This document shows, piece by piece, positions 1 through 11,483 of a stretch of DNA of 64,000 bases (positions are counted from its first letter, which is position 1; the number at the start of each line of letters is the position of its first letter). A program made the position numbers and the translations under genes. A model generated the notes under the pieces. The model did not search any database and was not told where the DNA came from. It saw nothing but the letters and a program-made list of their open reading frames with translations. Source of the stretch: Iris pallida (taxonomy: Eukaryota > Streptophyta > Magnoliopsida > Asparagales > Iridaceae); NCBI GenBank assembly GCA_029216955.1, contig JANAVB010005597.1:46609480-46673479 (forward strand). The letters run 5' to 3'.

Positions 1-239
1 GACGGCGGGCTGGAAGTGCGCTCATCTCGATGGATAGCAACAAATCCCATGTATATATATATATATAAGGCCGGGATCAAAGGGGCAACAGGTAACTGGA
101 AAAGTCTCTCCATGAACTACTTGATCAATCTAGTCATTAATCCTAGCCATATTCAGTATGAATCCCTGACCGTGGGAAACCAGGAATTCATGTCCTAGAC
201 ATGATACAAGACAAGACGGGTTCATTTGTACAAACACAA

Positions 240-445
240 TCACCCACGGTGTCCAGGCCATCCATACTTATCATGTCAGGCAGCCGTCGCAACGGCTTTA
301 CTAGAAATATCATATCAGGTTTATCATGTCAAGAGTGCGCCACGGCGGGCCACTATCAAGAATTATCATGTCAAGTTATCATGTCAAATTTGTCAGGTCA
401 AGTTATCATGTCGGGAGTGCACCACGGCGGGTCACTATCAAGTCA
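240..445 (+). repeat. Degenerate tandem repeat with TATCATGTC core
   Basis: TATCATGTC or a close variant occurs about five times, twice followed by a block containing CACGGCGGGYCACTATCAAG. The spacing is irregular, so this looks like a decayed tandem array inside the LTR. No function can be read from it. Confidence 0.6.
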
Positions 446-599
446 TGCCATTTATCAAGGATGAGAGAAACTTGCACAATTAAATAATAATATATATATA
501 ATATATATATTCTTGAAGCCAAGGAAAAACTCTACAACTTTCATGTTGGGAGTGGGAAGAAATTTTGACCACAATTCAAGCAAATAAAATATTTAAACA

Positions 600-1870
600 A
601 TCAAAGCGGGACCCATGCGGTCCAAAAGTGGGAGAACAAACATGCGGTCAAAGAGAGTGGGAAGACAATAATTGCGGGCTTCCACACAAGAAGGAAAAGG
701 GGCACGTGGCCACTCAAGTACAGAAGCCATGTGGGACCCAACAATTAATGCAGTAAGAAAAGGTTCACGTGGCCAAACAATGATTACATTAGTCATAGCA
801 TGCCATGCGGCTCACAAGTGCATTAGCATATGCGGCTCACTATAAAAAAATATGCATTAAATATACCATTCCTGCTCCTATGCGGCTCACTACAAAAAGG
901 GGCCATGCGGCTCATAAGCATCCAGATGCTTAATACAAATGCTTCATGCATGCAAGCTAATTCCAGAGCTACATGCATGCAAGCTACGTGCTTGCACAAA
1001 CAATAGCATTAAATATAATTATTAAAGCCTTAATTGCTTAAAGCTTTAAGTAATAAATGCAAGGTCTAAAATGTATAAAGCATTAAATAATAAAGTAGGG
1101 TCTTAAATGCAAAAAGGCATTCAACCATCAGAGTCTTATGCGGCTCACCCTTTTTCCAAGGCTTAAACCAATTCATTAAAGCATAAAAATATTAATTACT
1201 AAGGACTTAAGTGCATTAAGCCTTAAAGCACAGTACTTGAAAAAGCCTTAGAATACAAGGCCTTATGGATAAAGCATTAAGTATTAAAGGGCCTAAATGC
1301 ATAAAGCAATTAAGTTGCTTAAGCCTTCAGTAGAGTATGCATGCGGCTGTGCATGGGTTTTATTGCCTAATTACATGCATTTAATTGCATTAAGTTGAGG
1401 AGAATGCATGCGGTTTGCTTGAAAAATATTTGATTAAAGCAATTGTCATGCGGCTATGCTTGGAAAAGGCATTCATGAATGTATTAAATACATTCCTCAA
1501 ATGTCCATGCGGCTATGCATGGAAAATATGCATTCAAGAATGAATGCATTAAATGCATTCCTCCAATGCCCATGCGGCTGGCTCTAATGATATGATGCAT
1601 TATTATAATGCGTAGAATAAGCATGCGGCTAGGTTCTAATTTCCATAATCCATGCGGCCAACAAATTTGTAAGGCCAAGTTAATGCATTAAATAATACTG
1701 GGGGTGCCAGCATTAAATGCTAAGCTTGCTCCCACGTGCATGCATTTAATGCTAAGGTGGCCAAGCAATTATTTTTATGCGGCTGCAAGCAATTCAAATG
1801 CATAGAAAATTTAATAATATAACTTATATAAAGCCATGCGGCTCATTCTAGTGAATGGCCATGCGGCCAG
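600..1870 (+). repeat. Dispersed ATGCGGCT octamer array
   Basis: ATGCGGCT, or one-base variants such as ATGCGGTC and ATGCGGCC, occurs about 17 times in 1.3 kb, often preceded by C and followed by CAC, TAT or GGC. Spacing varies from about 25 to 200 bases, and the intervening DNA is rich in TTAAATGCATT-like words. The regular reuse of one octamer in otherwise AT-rich DNA is not explained by a simple tandem repeat. Confidence 0.7.
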
Positions 1871-2293
1871 AGGACTGTCACTTCTCCACTTGTCCGAGAA
1901 AAAAGTCATGAAATCCATGGCTTCAAGCTCCACAAATCCTTCATTCCAAACCCAAATTCGAACTTCCATAAGTCAAAATGGGGTAGAACGAAATTCTCTA
2001 CAACATGGAACCATCAACTAGCAAAAATATGCAAGTTTGATGGATCAAAAATCTTGGAAACCGAAAATACCACAAAACCAGATCACAAAAATTTAACCAT
2101 GGAAATGAAAAATGCCAAGTACTAAAGTGGGTTAGAAACACATGAGAAAGACAATGGAACAATAAAAATGGACTTCCTCCATGAAGCAAGATGCACTTGC
2201 CTAAGCTCTGCACTCTCTCCTGGTAGGTGAAGAGTAAAGATGGAGAAGAAGAAATGAGTAATGAGTAATAATGGAAGAGAGAGAGAGTGGGAA

Positions 2294-2302
2294 GATATTT
2301 AT
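2294..2302 (-). promoter_or_regulatory. TATA-like box of the partial LTR
   Basis: On the minus strand ATAAATATC is followed by a long CT-rich leader, the usual arrangement at an LTR U3/R boundary. It supports minus orientation of this LTR. Inference only. Confidence 0.35.
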
Positions 2303-2522
2303 GGTGGGAGTGGTGGTAGGTGGGAGTGGTTCTCCACATAAAACCAAACCAAGCCAAACCCACTAAACCGAACCAAACCAAGCCAATGCAATGCCATGAT
2401 GAACCATGTTAATACAACATGCAAAATAAAATCCAAGGCTAACTAATTATGACAAACCAAAAATACGAGCCTGAAATACGTACACGTATTCCCAATACGT
2501 AATACGAGATATGGGCATTACA

Positions 2523-3366
2523 GTAGGGCTGGGCCGGTCCGGGTCGTGGGCGGGCTTGGACGGGTCGGGTTCGGGCCGGTCCAGCGGGCCGGTCCGGTTT
2601 AGTTCATTTTTTTCTTTTATAATTTTCTTTTAACTTTTATATTTTTTAACATTTATATTCTTATAATTTTTATATTCTTTTAATTTTCTATTTCTTTAAA
2701 CTTTTATATTCTTTTAATTTTTTTAATTTTAATCTTTTTAAATTTAATTTTTAATTAAATTATTTTTTTAAGTTTTTGTGTTTTTTTAATATTTTTTTAA
2801 GTTTTTGTGTTTTTTAAAATATTTTTTTAAGTTTTTGTGGTTTTAATTAAATTAATTTTAAATTTTTTCCTCCTCTTTTATCCGGGCTTGGGACCGACAA
2901 GACAAGCTTTGCTTGTCATAGGCAGAGTTAAAAAATTTTGTTTTTAAGTTTTTGTGTTTATTTTTTTTAAGTTTTTAAGTTTTTTTTAAGTTGTACTTTT
3001 AAAGTTATATGTTAAGTTTTAAAGTTAAATTTTAAGTTTTTAAGTTTTTATTTTTAAGTTTAAAGTTTAAAGTTTTTTATTCAAAAAAAAAAAATTAAAA
3101 ATCCGGTTCAGCCGGCCGGACCGGACCTGGCTCGGGCCTGGGTGGGCCTGACCGGGCCGGGCTGAACCGGGCCTAACGTTACATTGTAAAAAAAAAAAAA
3201 AAAAACAGTCCGTGCCGGGCCGGGCATGGGCTCGGACGGGAGAACCCAGCCCGGACCGGGTTCTCTAGTGGGCGGGCACGGGCCGGGCTACGAGCGGGCT
3301 GAACCGGGCCGGACTTCCTGCGGGCTCGGACGGGTTCGGGCCTACCCGGCCCAGGTCACACCCTGA
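2523..3366. mobile_element. GC-ended inverted-repeat element (hAT-like MITE)
   Basis: The two ends are GC-rich and complementary: the left begins TAGGGCTGGGCCGG, and the right end read backwards begins CAGGGTGTGACCTGGGCC. Both are built from GGGC/CGGG words, and the centre (2600-3110) is T-rich low-complexity DNA. Ends of the form YAGGG with GGGCC arms are typical of small non-autonomous plant hAT elements. No coding region and no clear target duplication were found; the left border touches the LTR end. Confidence 0.5.
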
Positions 3367-4274
3367 GGCTTTCCTGACAGCCTTGGCAACAGAGAGCCAG
3401 GTGCAAGAAATGGTTTGTAATAGATTCTCCATCTGCATTAGGCTACTTACGAAGTGGCTCGGATTAATACTTTTTTTTTTCCCCCCTCTTCAGTCCCCCA
3501 CCAAGTGATAGATAGGCTTGTAAGAATGTTGTCGTCTTCTCTCAGCCATTCAAGTGAAATGATCCGGAGGGAATTCAAAGGCTTCAGGGTTTTGATGTTA
3601 AGATGATGTATGTCCATCTTTTCCAGTTCTGGCCCATAGTACTTGCTTCTCTGCTGGTCTGTTTTATGTCCCTCATTTACTTTAAATGTTCATTATTCAA
3701 TCTTCCCTTAATCCACTGTGACCACCTTGATATCGAGATGTTAAGTTAGAACTGTCATATCAATCTTTTTTTTTTCCCATTTCAGGATTAACACACCTGA
3801 GGACTCGACGTTTCCAAACGTTAGTGACGACCCAACGGTCCCAAATATTATAAACTTGTCCTACTGCCATCATCCAAGTTCACAGTATACAGCTTTACTC
3901 TTCGAACTTTACCATATGACAATTATACACGTCTCATTTCTGAATTACAGTTCCACCTTTCCAACATAACAAAAATAATACATTTCAAGTGACCTCTTTA
4001 TCTTAATTTTTTTTTTCTTTAACGACACAAACCAACATAGGTACATATTAAGAAAAACATTAATATTTTCCATTAAGGAGTGGAGAGAAAGTAAAGCATG
4101 ATCAAAATCACTCACATATAACGAATTGTCTTTTCGTTTCGACAATATATATTACTGAAATGATTTTTCCGCGACATGAATCCAAGTCCAACTAGATCAT
4201 TGAAGCCAGCAAGCCAGTACAATGCCACCACACGAAGCAGAACATTATGGAAGAGTCGTGTCATAGTGATGCTC
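3367..4274. other. Intergenic, no gene recognised
   Basis: No RNA gene or element border was recognised here. A short open stretch at 3365-3470 (plus) could be an exon relic, but it matches nothing I know. The rest is AT-rich unique-looking DNA. Confidence 0.4.
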
Positions 4275-4667
4275 GGTAGACCTGTCAACGAATAGTCGAA
4301 AATTCGAATCCGATTCGATTTCGTATCCAAACTTTCAGATATTATTTGAAAATTCGAATATCGAATTCAGATATCCGAATATTTTTTCGATATTATCTTT
4401 ATTCGGATGCGAATTCGAATATTAAGGTATTCGAATCCGTTAATATCCAATCCGACTTTAAATTACAAATTTCGGATATTGGATTCAGATATATGTTATA
4501 GTATAATGTATATATAATATATATTAATTACTAGAGAAGATTAAAGGATTTTATTCTCAACTGAGTTTTACATAATTCAATTCATTTATTACTTTTCTAC
4601 CTCTATATTTAATGTGTATATAATAGTAATATATATTAATTATAATTTACAATAGAAGATGAAAGTG

Positions 4668-4670
<3 letters not shown>

Positions 4671-4726
<56 letters not shown>
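4671..4726. repeat. (AT)n microsatellite
   Basis: About 28 uninterrupted AT units. Confidence 0.95.
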
Positions 4727-4728
<2 letters not shown>

Positions 4729-5239
4729 CCGGCTCAAATTGAGCATTATTGGAATTTTCAATAGAAGATTAAAGGGTTCAAATATAGCAATATGTAGAGT
4801 AAGTCAGTTGAGCATTCTTGAAAGTTTTAACGGAATATGAAAGGGATCAAATAGAGCAATCGAATTTTTGTTTTCGAATATTCGGATAATAACTAATTTT
4901 TTAATATTTTAGATTTTATGGATATTCGAAGAACATTCGAATTTTTTAGCTGATCGGATCGGATATCATCTGATATCCGCTAAACTAGACGGATACAAAT
5001 TCGAAGTGTTAAAAATGGCATTCGTGCATAGGGGTGAGCATTATTCGGTTTTGAACCGAAAACCGAACCGAACCGAACCGAATAAGAGATTCGGTTCGGT
5101 TTTAAAAAAAAAATCGGTTTGGTTTCGGTTTTGAAAATACTAAATTTTCTTACAGAAAATTTACTGTACCGAAATATATTTGTTAGAAATTAGTCAAAAC
5201 GAAAGAAGTTTGAAAAAATTTGTTTAAACGAAACTTGTA

Positions 5240-5445
5240 GCCATCCAAGATGGCGGAATAAGAAAAGTAAGAAGAAAGTTAAAAAAAACAATAAAAACGG
5301 GATATCCTGCCAACCAAGTTGGCGGAATTGGGCTCAATTCCGTAAAAAAAAAAAAAAAAAAAAAAAATGGAAATGATGCCAACTTAGTTGGCGGAATTTG
5401 TAAAAAAACAAAAAAAAAAAATGAAATGATGCCAACTATGTTGGC
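5240..5445. repeat. Palindrome array in left MULE terminus
   Basis: Four short palindromes, GCCATC-CA-AGATGGC once (5240) and GCCAAC-NNA-GTTGGC type three times (5309, 5378, 5431), each followed by GGAAT and separated by A-rich spacers. The set is mirrored in the right terminus. Repeated palindromes in terminal repeats are candidate transposase binding sites. Confidence 0.75.
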
Positions 5446-5843
5446 GGAATTGTAGGACCAATTTTTTTTGGTCCGGTTTTTTTTGTTGGTTCGATTGTGG
5501 GTTTATGTGTTTAATTGATTCATGGTTCACAGGTTATTAATTCATGGTTCACGGGTTCAATTGATTCATGCTTCACGGGTTGTACTTGCTCTCCTTTATT
5601 CTTGGTTCACATGTTGCATAGAGACGAGAAATTTGATCTGATTTGATTTGCAACGGTTGTTTTTTTTTTAACGTATACTTACTTTTTCAACGGCTCTCAA
5701 CGGCTCATTGTATGAAAATTTCTATAAAAGAAAATTTCATCAAATACTTGTACACACCACTTTCTTTCTAATATTCTTATCCTCTTCTCACTTCTCACCT
5801 CCAGCATTTTTTCACAGAAGAAGTCATCAACTCAATTTTCGTA

Positions 5844-6610
5844 ATGGATAGAAGTCTAACGATACTATGCTCGATTGGTGGTATATTAAATGGGTTAGCC
5901 TACGAAGGAGGTTTGACTGAAGTTATTTTAATTGATCGAAATCTTTCATTTGAGAGTTTACGTAATCTAATTATTGATCAGTTTTCTGTTAATTATGAGT
6001 TTTTATTGGTACATATTTTTCAGTCTAATTGTATAAATATAGCTAGTGAAGAAGCATGAAAATTTATTCTTGCAGTTAATATGCAATCACAGTATATTAG
6101 TATTTTTGTGACTGCACCACCACCACAAAATATTAGTAGTGCTCCTAGTTCTTCTCATCAAGTTATTCATGTTGCTGAAGAAGAACATGTATTAGATGAT
6201 AGTAACAATGACGATAAAAATAGTGATGATTTAATTGAAAATTTAGATAATAAATTTGATGATAATGTTGAAAGTGTGACCACTCCTGGATTATTTATTG
6301 GAAAAGAATTTGAGAATCGTTCCAAATTTAGAAGTTTTATTAGTGATATAGCAATTGAGCATAATTTTACCTGTTCGACTACTAGAACAATGCCACCGGA
6401 ATTGTATATAAATGTAACGTTTCAAGTTGTAACTGGAGAGTGTATGCTAAAGCCATTGGTAACGGCGAAAGTTTTGTTATTGCTACGTTAGAAAATGTGC
6501 ATTCTTGTTTAAGTGGACTTACAACAGGGTGTCATCCATTAGCTACTACTATATGGGTTAAGAACAAGATTATTGATATAAGTATACATATTTTGAACGT
6601 AAATAAAATT
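5844..6610 (+). pseudogene. mudrA-like transposase, N-terminal part
   Basis: The open frame from ATG 5844 has one in-frame TGA at 6057 (a Trp position by context: A-stop-KFILAV) and continues to 6491. It contains an acidic linker (DDSNNDDKNSDD) and then LFIGKEFENRSKFRSFI, the hallmark start of the MuDR N-terminal DNA-binding domain. A 2-base slip in an AT run near 6415 moves the zinc-binding part to another frame, where CNWRVYAKA and ATLENVHSC are readable to about 6530. The catalytic DDE region is absent; sequence then runs into the junction with the mobile-domain gene. In the family this protein binds the terminal repeats and cuts. Broken by a stop, a frameshift and the 3' deletion. Confidence 0.8.
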
Positions 6611-6627
6611 AATTAACAACTTTATAC

Positions 6628-7595
6628 CTGTATTAATGTCATACATCCATTTAAATTTTTCTTCCTTTTATCCACGGAGAGAAATTGTACAAAATCTGAC
6701 ATAGAACTATATAGATATGCTAGCACTGATGCCCCCCAAGCGTGACGCGTAGGTTCGGTCAGGTCAACCAAAAAAGGTAGAAAACGCAAATCTACCTTAT
6801 CTGATGAGTCTGGGAACAAAATTGCGCTAATTAGGCCTAGTAAGTAGGCTCTAGTGCAAGCAATAACCTGAACATATTATGAAAAAATATTACGTGTAAG
6901 ATTAAATAAACAAATATATTACGCAAACAATAATATTAAATTTATACTTACCCGATCATCATCTACCGAGATCTCTTGATCGCCAATACGATCTAGGCGC
7001 AAAAGTTGTGACGGAGCCAAGTAAACGTCACTAAGTTTTTTTCATATAATTTTGGCACGTCCACGCCTAGGTACTCCATTATCAAAGTCTGAGCTGAAAA
7101 TGATTCATCAAATATTATAGGTTCACCCGTAATAGGCAATCCTAAAATATTTGCCACATCTGCTAAAATGATAGACATTTCACCAAATGGGAGTTGAAAG
7201 GTATTTCGTTCTGGCCACCAACGCTCAACTAAACTGAAGATCAAGTCTCTATTGTGTTGTAGAAAATATATTTGGTCAATATACTGAAAGCCAAATACTC
7301 TGATCAATGCCACTTGCTCGGCACTCAACTTCCAATAACCTAGGCCGTTCTCATAACGCCATGAGGGATGCTCTCGTAATCGTTCACCAGCATTATAATC
7401 ATATAACTATATATGAAATACATAGACAAAGTTATTACTAGACATGTAAAACATATCAATTATATTGACTTACACGGTTAAATTTTAATATACCTTTCCG
7501 GAAAATATTAAACTACATATATGCGAATCACGCTTCTGCTTTATCAAATCAGTAGTAGGTCCTCCGGGAATAAGTCCATCATTTTGATTAGCCAT
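6628..7595 (-). pseudogene. Plant mobile domain (PMD) gene carried in MULE, 5' part
   Basis: Three exons fit GT-AG rules: 7595-7494 (starts MANQNDGLIPGG), 7406-6952 and 6867-6628. Exon 2 has the PMD signature: ERWWPERNTFQLPFGEM, IILADVANILGLPITGEP and VTFTWLRHNF. Exon 3 continues with TRAYLLGLISAILFPD, LRFLPFLVDL and HAWGASVLAYLY, also classic PMD. The phases of exons 1 and 2 join cleanly; exon 2 then meets an in-frame TAG at 6993 and needs a shift of one base to reach exon 3. Exon 3 ends at a proper donor (AG/GTATAAA), but the next exon is lost at the deletion point. PMD proteins (MAIN/MAIL type) exist as host genes and in transposons; here the gene is inside the element in the second-gene position. 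Confidence 0.85.
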
Positions 7596-8097
7596 CTGTA
7601 AAACAATGATCATGAAAACGAATATTTTTTAGGATTAAGATTATGATTTAAACTATAAAAAATAATTACTTGTGTTCTTCTATCTCTTACTTTTCTTTCT
7701 GCCCAGACTCTAATTATTCCTTGGATTACTTCTTCCTCCTCAAACTCTAATTCTCTCGGACTTGTTTCTTTTTCTTCTTTTTGGTGTTTTCCTGTTTTCT
7801 TGTGTGATGTTCAGAGTTGTGCTTCTCTCCTCTTATAGCAAAATTGTCTACGTCCCATCTTTCTCTCTCTCATCTCACCCGTGAACTAGAAAAAAGTAGA
7901 ACCCGTGAAGGAAGAAGGAATGTGAACCACATGAATTATGAATCAATGTGAACCACAAAATGTAGCCATGAATAAAAACCAACTAACTAAACCCATGAAG
8001 AAAAACCAAGCCAAGAAAAATCGACCCACTAAAAAACCCAACTTAAAAAACCTAAAAAAAAACCAACTAAAAAAACCAAAAAAAAACCAACTTACTT

Positions 8098-8294
8098 TCC
8101 GCCAACTATGTTGGCATCATTTCAAAATTTACTTTTTTTTTTTTTTTTTCGGAACACCAATTCCGCCAACCAAGTTGGCACAATTTTTTTTTTCCGAAAA
8201 TGGCCGAATTCCGCCAACTTGGTTGGCAGGATTTCAATTTTTTTTTTTTTTTTTACTTTCTTTTATTTTTCTTATTCCGCCATCTTGGATGGCT
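8098..8294. repeat. Palindrome array in right MULE terminus
   Basis: Mirror copy of the left array: CCGCCAAC..GTTGGC at three places, then GCCATCTTGGATGGC, spaced by T-rich tracts. Order and spacing match the left terminus in reverse. Confidence 0.75.
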
Positions 8295-8452
8295 ACATGT
8301 TTCGTTTAAAGGAATTTCTCCAAACTTGTTTCGTTTTGACTGATTTCTAAGAAATTTATTTCAGTACAGTAAATTTTCTGATTTTCTTATTCGGTTTCGG
8401 TTTCAGTTTTGGGTTTCGGTTTCGTCCAAAACCGAAAATCGAATAAGAAAAT

Positions 8453-8458
<6 letters not shown>

Positions 8459-8528
<70 letters not shown>

Positions 8529-8603
8529 TATTAATTATAGGTATATACTAAATATATATAGGTATATACTATAGGTATATATATATATATATATATATAG
8601 ATA
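8459..8603. repeat. (AT)n microsatellite and derivatives
   Basis: A pure (TA)n run from 8459 to about 8526, then TATAGGTATATACTA variants. It sits in the right terminus of the MULE and is absent from the left one. Confidence 0.9.
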
Positions 8604-8920
8604 TATACTATAGGTATATAATAAATATATCTAGGTATATTTAGTTATTATATATATTAACAAAAAAAACACAAATAAACCCAAAAACCGAATAAACCGA
8701 AAATCGAACCAATTTAATTCGGTTCGGTTTCGGTTTTGCTTATTCGGTTTCGGTCCAATTCAGTTTTCGGTTATTCGGTTCGGTTGGAACCGAATAAACC
8801 GAATACTCACCCCTATTCGTGCATATATCGGATCGTATTCGGATATTACAAAAGAAATATCGAATAAAGATATGGATATTGTCCTACCCGTACCAATATG
8901 CATTCGTTGACACGTACCCC

Positions 8921-11110
8921 TAATGCTCAGTTCGAGACTCATCTTGGACCACACCGTATGCCTCTGTCCTAGATAAAACATCACAAAGTGGTGTCCATTT
9001 AGCGTATCTGCGTTGTTGATTAGAACGAGGAACAATATAATGTCCCACACCGTGCGATAGATTGTGCTGGTTTTTTGGCTCGAAGGGTCTAATTGGAAAA
9101 TTCATGCATAGGAATCATTCAGAGTCTTTATGATTGGGACAAAGTTGATTCGTCAAATGGTGGATAATTTTGATCGTTCTCTCCATTACCTTAACACTTA
9201 ATAAAAATAACTGCTATTAGTCTTTGTTTCTATATTCTGTGAGATTGTTAATGTTAAGTAAAAGAACTAAGATAAACGAGAGTAATATTATTTTTATTAA
9301 CCTGCCAAGCAAAAACATGGAATATTGCACTGTTGTTATAAACATGAAATATCATGTACTGTGTTGTTATAGAAATGTGGAATGTTGTACTGTTATATCA
9401 GGGTAGAATTATGAAAAAGGTTTTGGATCGTTGAGTTGCTGCTAATATAAAAATTCATGGAATGGAAAGTAGACAAGTATAAAAATTCTTGGATTGCATG
9501 TGAAGAATGGAAGTACGAGCGATATCTCGAGGAATGTGGTAATGCAAAAAAAAAATGTGTTGCTTAGTTATTTCAAGTTTCTGTTATCATGCATATTATA
9601 TTTTTGTAGCTAAGTTGCATATACAAGCATGGTCATGGACAACTTGAGAACAATATTTAGTTCCTTGAACGGTATCCGGGTCTCGGACATCGAGACCGAT
9701 TCGGCTTAGGGAAAACAAGGACAATTTAGCTAACGTACTTGCACGAATAATTCGGGACCTTTAGTGGGGCTTACTACATGTACTGCAAGGATTAATGTCG
9801 TCTTACTATAAATAGTTCAAAATGGTGTGTCACCAGTGACCGTCATATAGTTAGGCCGCATGCTAATGTAATCTGTTTGTATGCCTAATTAAGAAATTGT
9901 TTGCAGGAACACACTTATGACACATTTATGTTTTACGAATGTTAACAATTGATACAAGGACACACTTATGACACAATTATATATTATGAATGTTAACATT
10001 TGATGCATGGAAGGATGATAGGCTTGGGTAAGATTCACTGTGTTGACATTTGATGTATGGAAGGATGACACCCCCGGCTTGCCCCTCCTCCTGTCAGAAT
10101 CTTCGTCGGCAAAAGAGCAGTTGCTGCCTACGACAACAACATGCTGCAGTGGTAGCGGTCTCCCGACCACTATTGTCACCGTTAGGAGACTCCCAAGTCC
10201 GACCACTCTCGACCTTTTGCCAAAGTCTTTCGCCACCAACAAGCTTGGCAGAGTACAATCTGAGAGAAAACATAGGAGGAAGGAGAAAAGAGATAGCATG
10301 TACATCATAAAAATTCGACACTGAAAGGCTGACTTTGTGCGAGCATAACTCCGCAATTGTAGCTCAAAATTTCGTGTATAATGTTGTTCCTCAATTTTGG
10401 TGAACTCTTCTCCTTTTATGTTAAATTTGAACGGTCATTCTGAAGTTTGAAGTGAGCTACTTGAATATTTTTGTTTTATTTAAAATTTGCGGCTTGGATA
10501 TTATCCCCATTTATCTGGACGACCCCATCAGGAACCATTGTACCAAGAGTCACGCAGGGTCATTGCTAACGTGTGGAAATATACAAACTCGAATTCGACG
10601 ACTGTGCACAACGAATTTGGTCAGTATTCGTCGAATTTCACTATATCGATATTTTTCAAAATTTTAATTATTCTCCGTGCAATCTTGGATCACTAGAGAC
10701 TTGCGTTGGATGCGCACGACGTAAGTTTCGTCAAGTTCTGAGACCGTCGATCGGATCGTTATTTTACGGGCCCGTAATTTATTATACATATGCTGGCACA
10801 TTTGCATCATGCCACCTAGATACAAATTCTGACTATGCCAATGAATTTGTCAATGGTGATGAAGGTTTTATAATAGCGATGTACAAGTTATGATCTAATA
10901 AGAAGAAAAATGGAAAGGAAATTAAGTATTTGTAAACAGAATCATTTTTATTTGTATTCACGTATCTATCACTAAAAGACAACAAATTTTATGACCCCTT
11001 GTCTAACATCTGCTGCTCTGCAGTGGTCCTGACGAATTATGTGAAATAAATTTCCACATGGCATGATAGTTGTGTGAGTACAGCTGTTCAACTAACATCG
11101 AACCTGCCTT
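8921..11110. other. Unassigned intergenic region
   Basis: No convincing gene was found. Frames at 10040-10320 are open on both strands over the same GC-richer patch, and 10573-10893 (plus) is open for 106 codons, but neither resembles a known family or has a clear start context. A roughly 50-base unit, ACACACTTATGACACA followed by GAATGTTAACA, is tandemly repeated at 9905-10005, with its tail (TTTGATGYATGGAAGGATGA) repeated once more at about 10050. Confidence 0.4.
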
Positions 11111-11124
11111 ATCCCTCCTGTTCG

Positions 11125-11125
<1 letters not shown>

Positions 11126-11176
<51 letters not shown>
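11126..11176. repeat. (AT)n microsatellite
   Basis: Uninterrupted TA units next to the inverted SINE copy. Confidence 0.95.
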
Positions 11177-11181
<5 letters not shown>

Positions 11182-11221
11182 AGATAATTGTGAGAAATGT
11201 TTCCGTTGGAAATCGATTATC

Positions 11222-11283
11222 TGACCATTCGGGCCGTATGTATCTCTCTTAACCACCAGGTTAGAGGTCATTTGCACAATTGT
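11222..11283 (-). mobile_element. tRNA-derived SINE, truncated copy
   Basis: On the minus strand it reads GCAAATGACCTCTAACCTGG then TGGTTAAGAGAGATACAT, the same head as the fuller copy at 11364. The polymerase III A-box region is present; the sequence diverges before the B box. It lies head to head with the plus-strand copy, with an (AT)n tract between. Confidence 0.65.
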
Positions 11284-11291
11284 TTTTTTGG

Positions 11292-11295
<4 letters not shown>

Positions 11296-11363
<68 letters not shown>
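11296..11363. repeat. (AT)n microsatellite between SINE heads
   Basis: About 33 TA units joining the two inverted SINE heads. Confidence 0.95.
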
Positions 11364-11366
<3 letters not shown>

Positions 11367-11466
11367 AATGACCTCTAGCCTAGTGGTTAAGAGAGATGCA
11401 TGCGACCCAAGTGGTCGGGAGTTCGAGCCCCGGTGGAGGCGAGTTCACCACAAGTACCCATTTTTC

Positions 11467-11483
<17 letters not shown>
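11364..11483 (+). mobile_element. tRNA-derived SINE
   Basis: TAGCCTAGTGGTTAAGAG matches a polymerase III A box (TRGYNNAGNGG), and GAGTTCGAGCCCC, 40 bases later, matches the B box (GGTTCGANNCC type). A short tRNA-unrelated body and an A-rich tail follow, ending TTTTTC then about 17 A. The tail runs straight into (AT)n. Length and layout fit a plant SINE of roughly 110-120 bases, not a functional tRNA gene. Confidence 0.75.

Larger units (their letters stand above)
1..2522 (-). mobile_element. Partial LTR (gypsy-like), left side outside window
   Basis: Read on the minus strand, this stretch begins at 2522 with TGTAATGCCC, a common LTR start in plant Ty3/gypsy elements, and holds a TATA-like box about 220 bases in, followed by a CT-rich leader. 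No credible coding region is present. The body is AT-rich with dispersed short repeats. The other LTR end and any internal domain lie left of the window, so lineage and length are unknown. Assignment is by inference from the terminal sequence and the promoter-like layout; an unrelated repeat cannot be excluded. Confidence 0.5.
5030..8814. mobile_element. MULE with two convergent truncated genes
   Basis: Starts AGGGGTGAGCATT and ends with the complement (AGTATTCGGTT leading out to CTCACCCCT), flanked by a perfect 10-bp duplication ATTCGTGCAT (5020-5029 and 8815-8824). Mutator-like elements make 9-11 bp duplications. Homology between the ends reaches several hundred bases inward, so the terminal repeats are long. 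Inside, a transposase gene start runs rightward from 5844 and a plant mobile domain gene runs leftward from 7595, meeting tail to tail near 6615. Both lack their 3' parts, so an internal deletion is inferred. The element is non-autonomous now. Confidence 0.85.
4275..8920. mobile_element. hAT-like element split by the MULE
   Basis: Flanked by TGATGCTC (4267-4274) and TAATGCTC (8921-8928), an 8-bp duplication with one mismatch. The termini share GTCAACGAAT within the first 20 bases on each side. The remaining sequence (4275-5029 and 8815-8920) is AT-rich with many ATTCGAATATCCG-type words and no coding capacity. An 8-bp duplication points to hAT. It contains (AT)n at 4671-4726 and was later invaded by the MULE. 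Confidence 0.6.

Noticed and set aside
1998..2381. 127-codon minus-strand frame
   Set aside because: Low-complexity Trp/Phe/Gly and Ser/Leu composition from repeat and CT-rich leader sequence; no family resemblance.
10040..10324. Overlapping frames on both strands
   Set aside because: GC-richer patch open in several frames; no start context, domain or codon pattern favours one.
11371..11442. Functional tRNA gene
   Set aside because: A- and B-box-like words are present, but a complete cloverleaf is not evident, an A-tail follows, and a second truncated copy exists; a SINE fits better.
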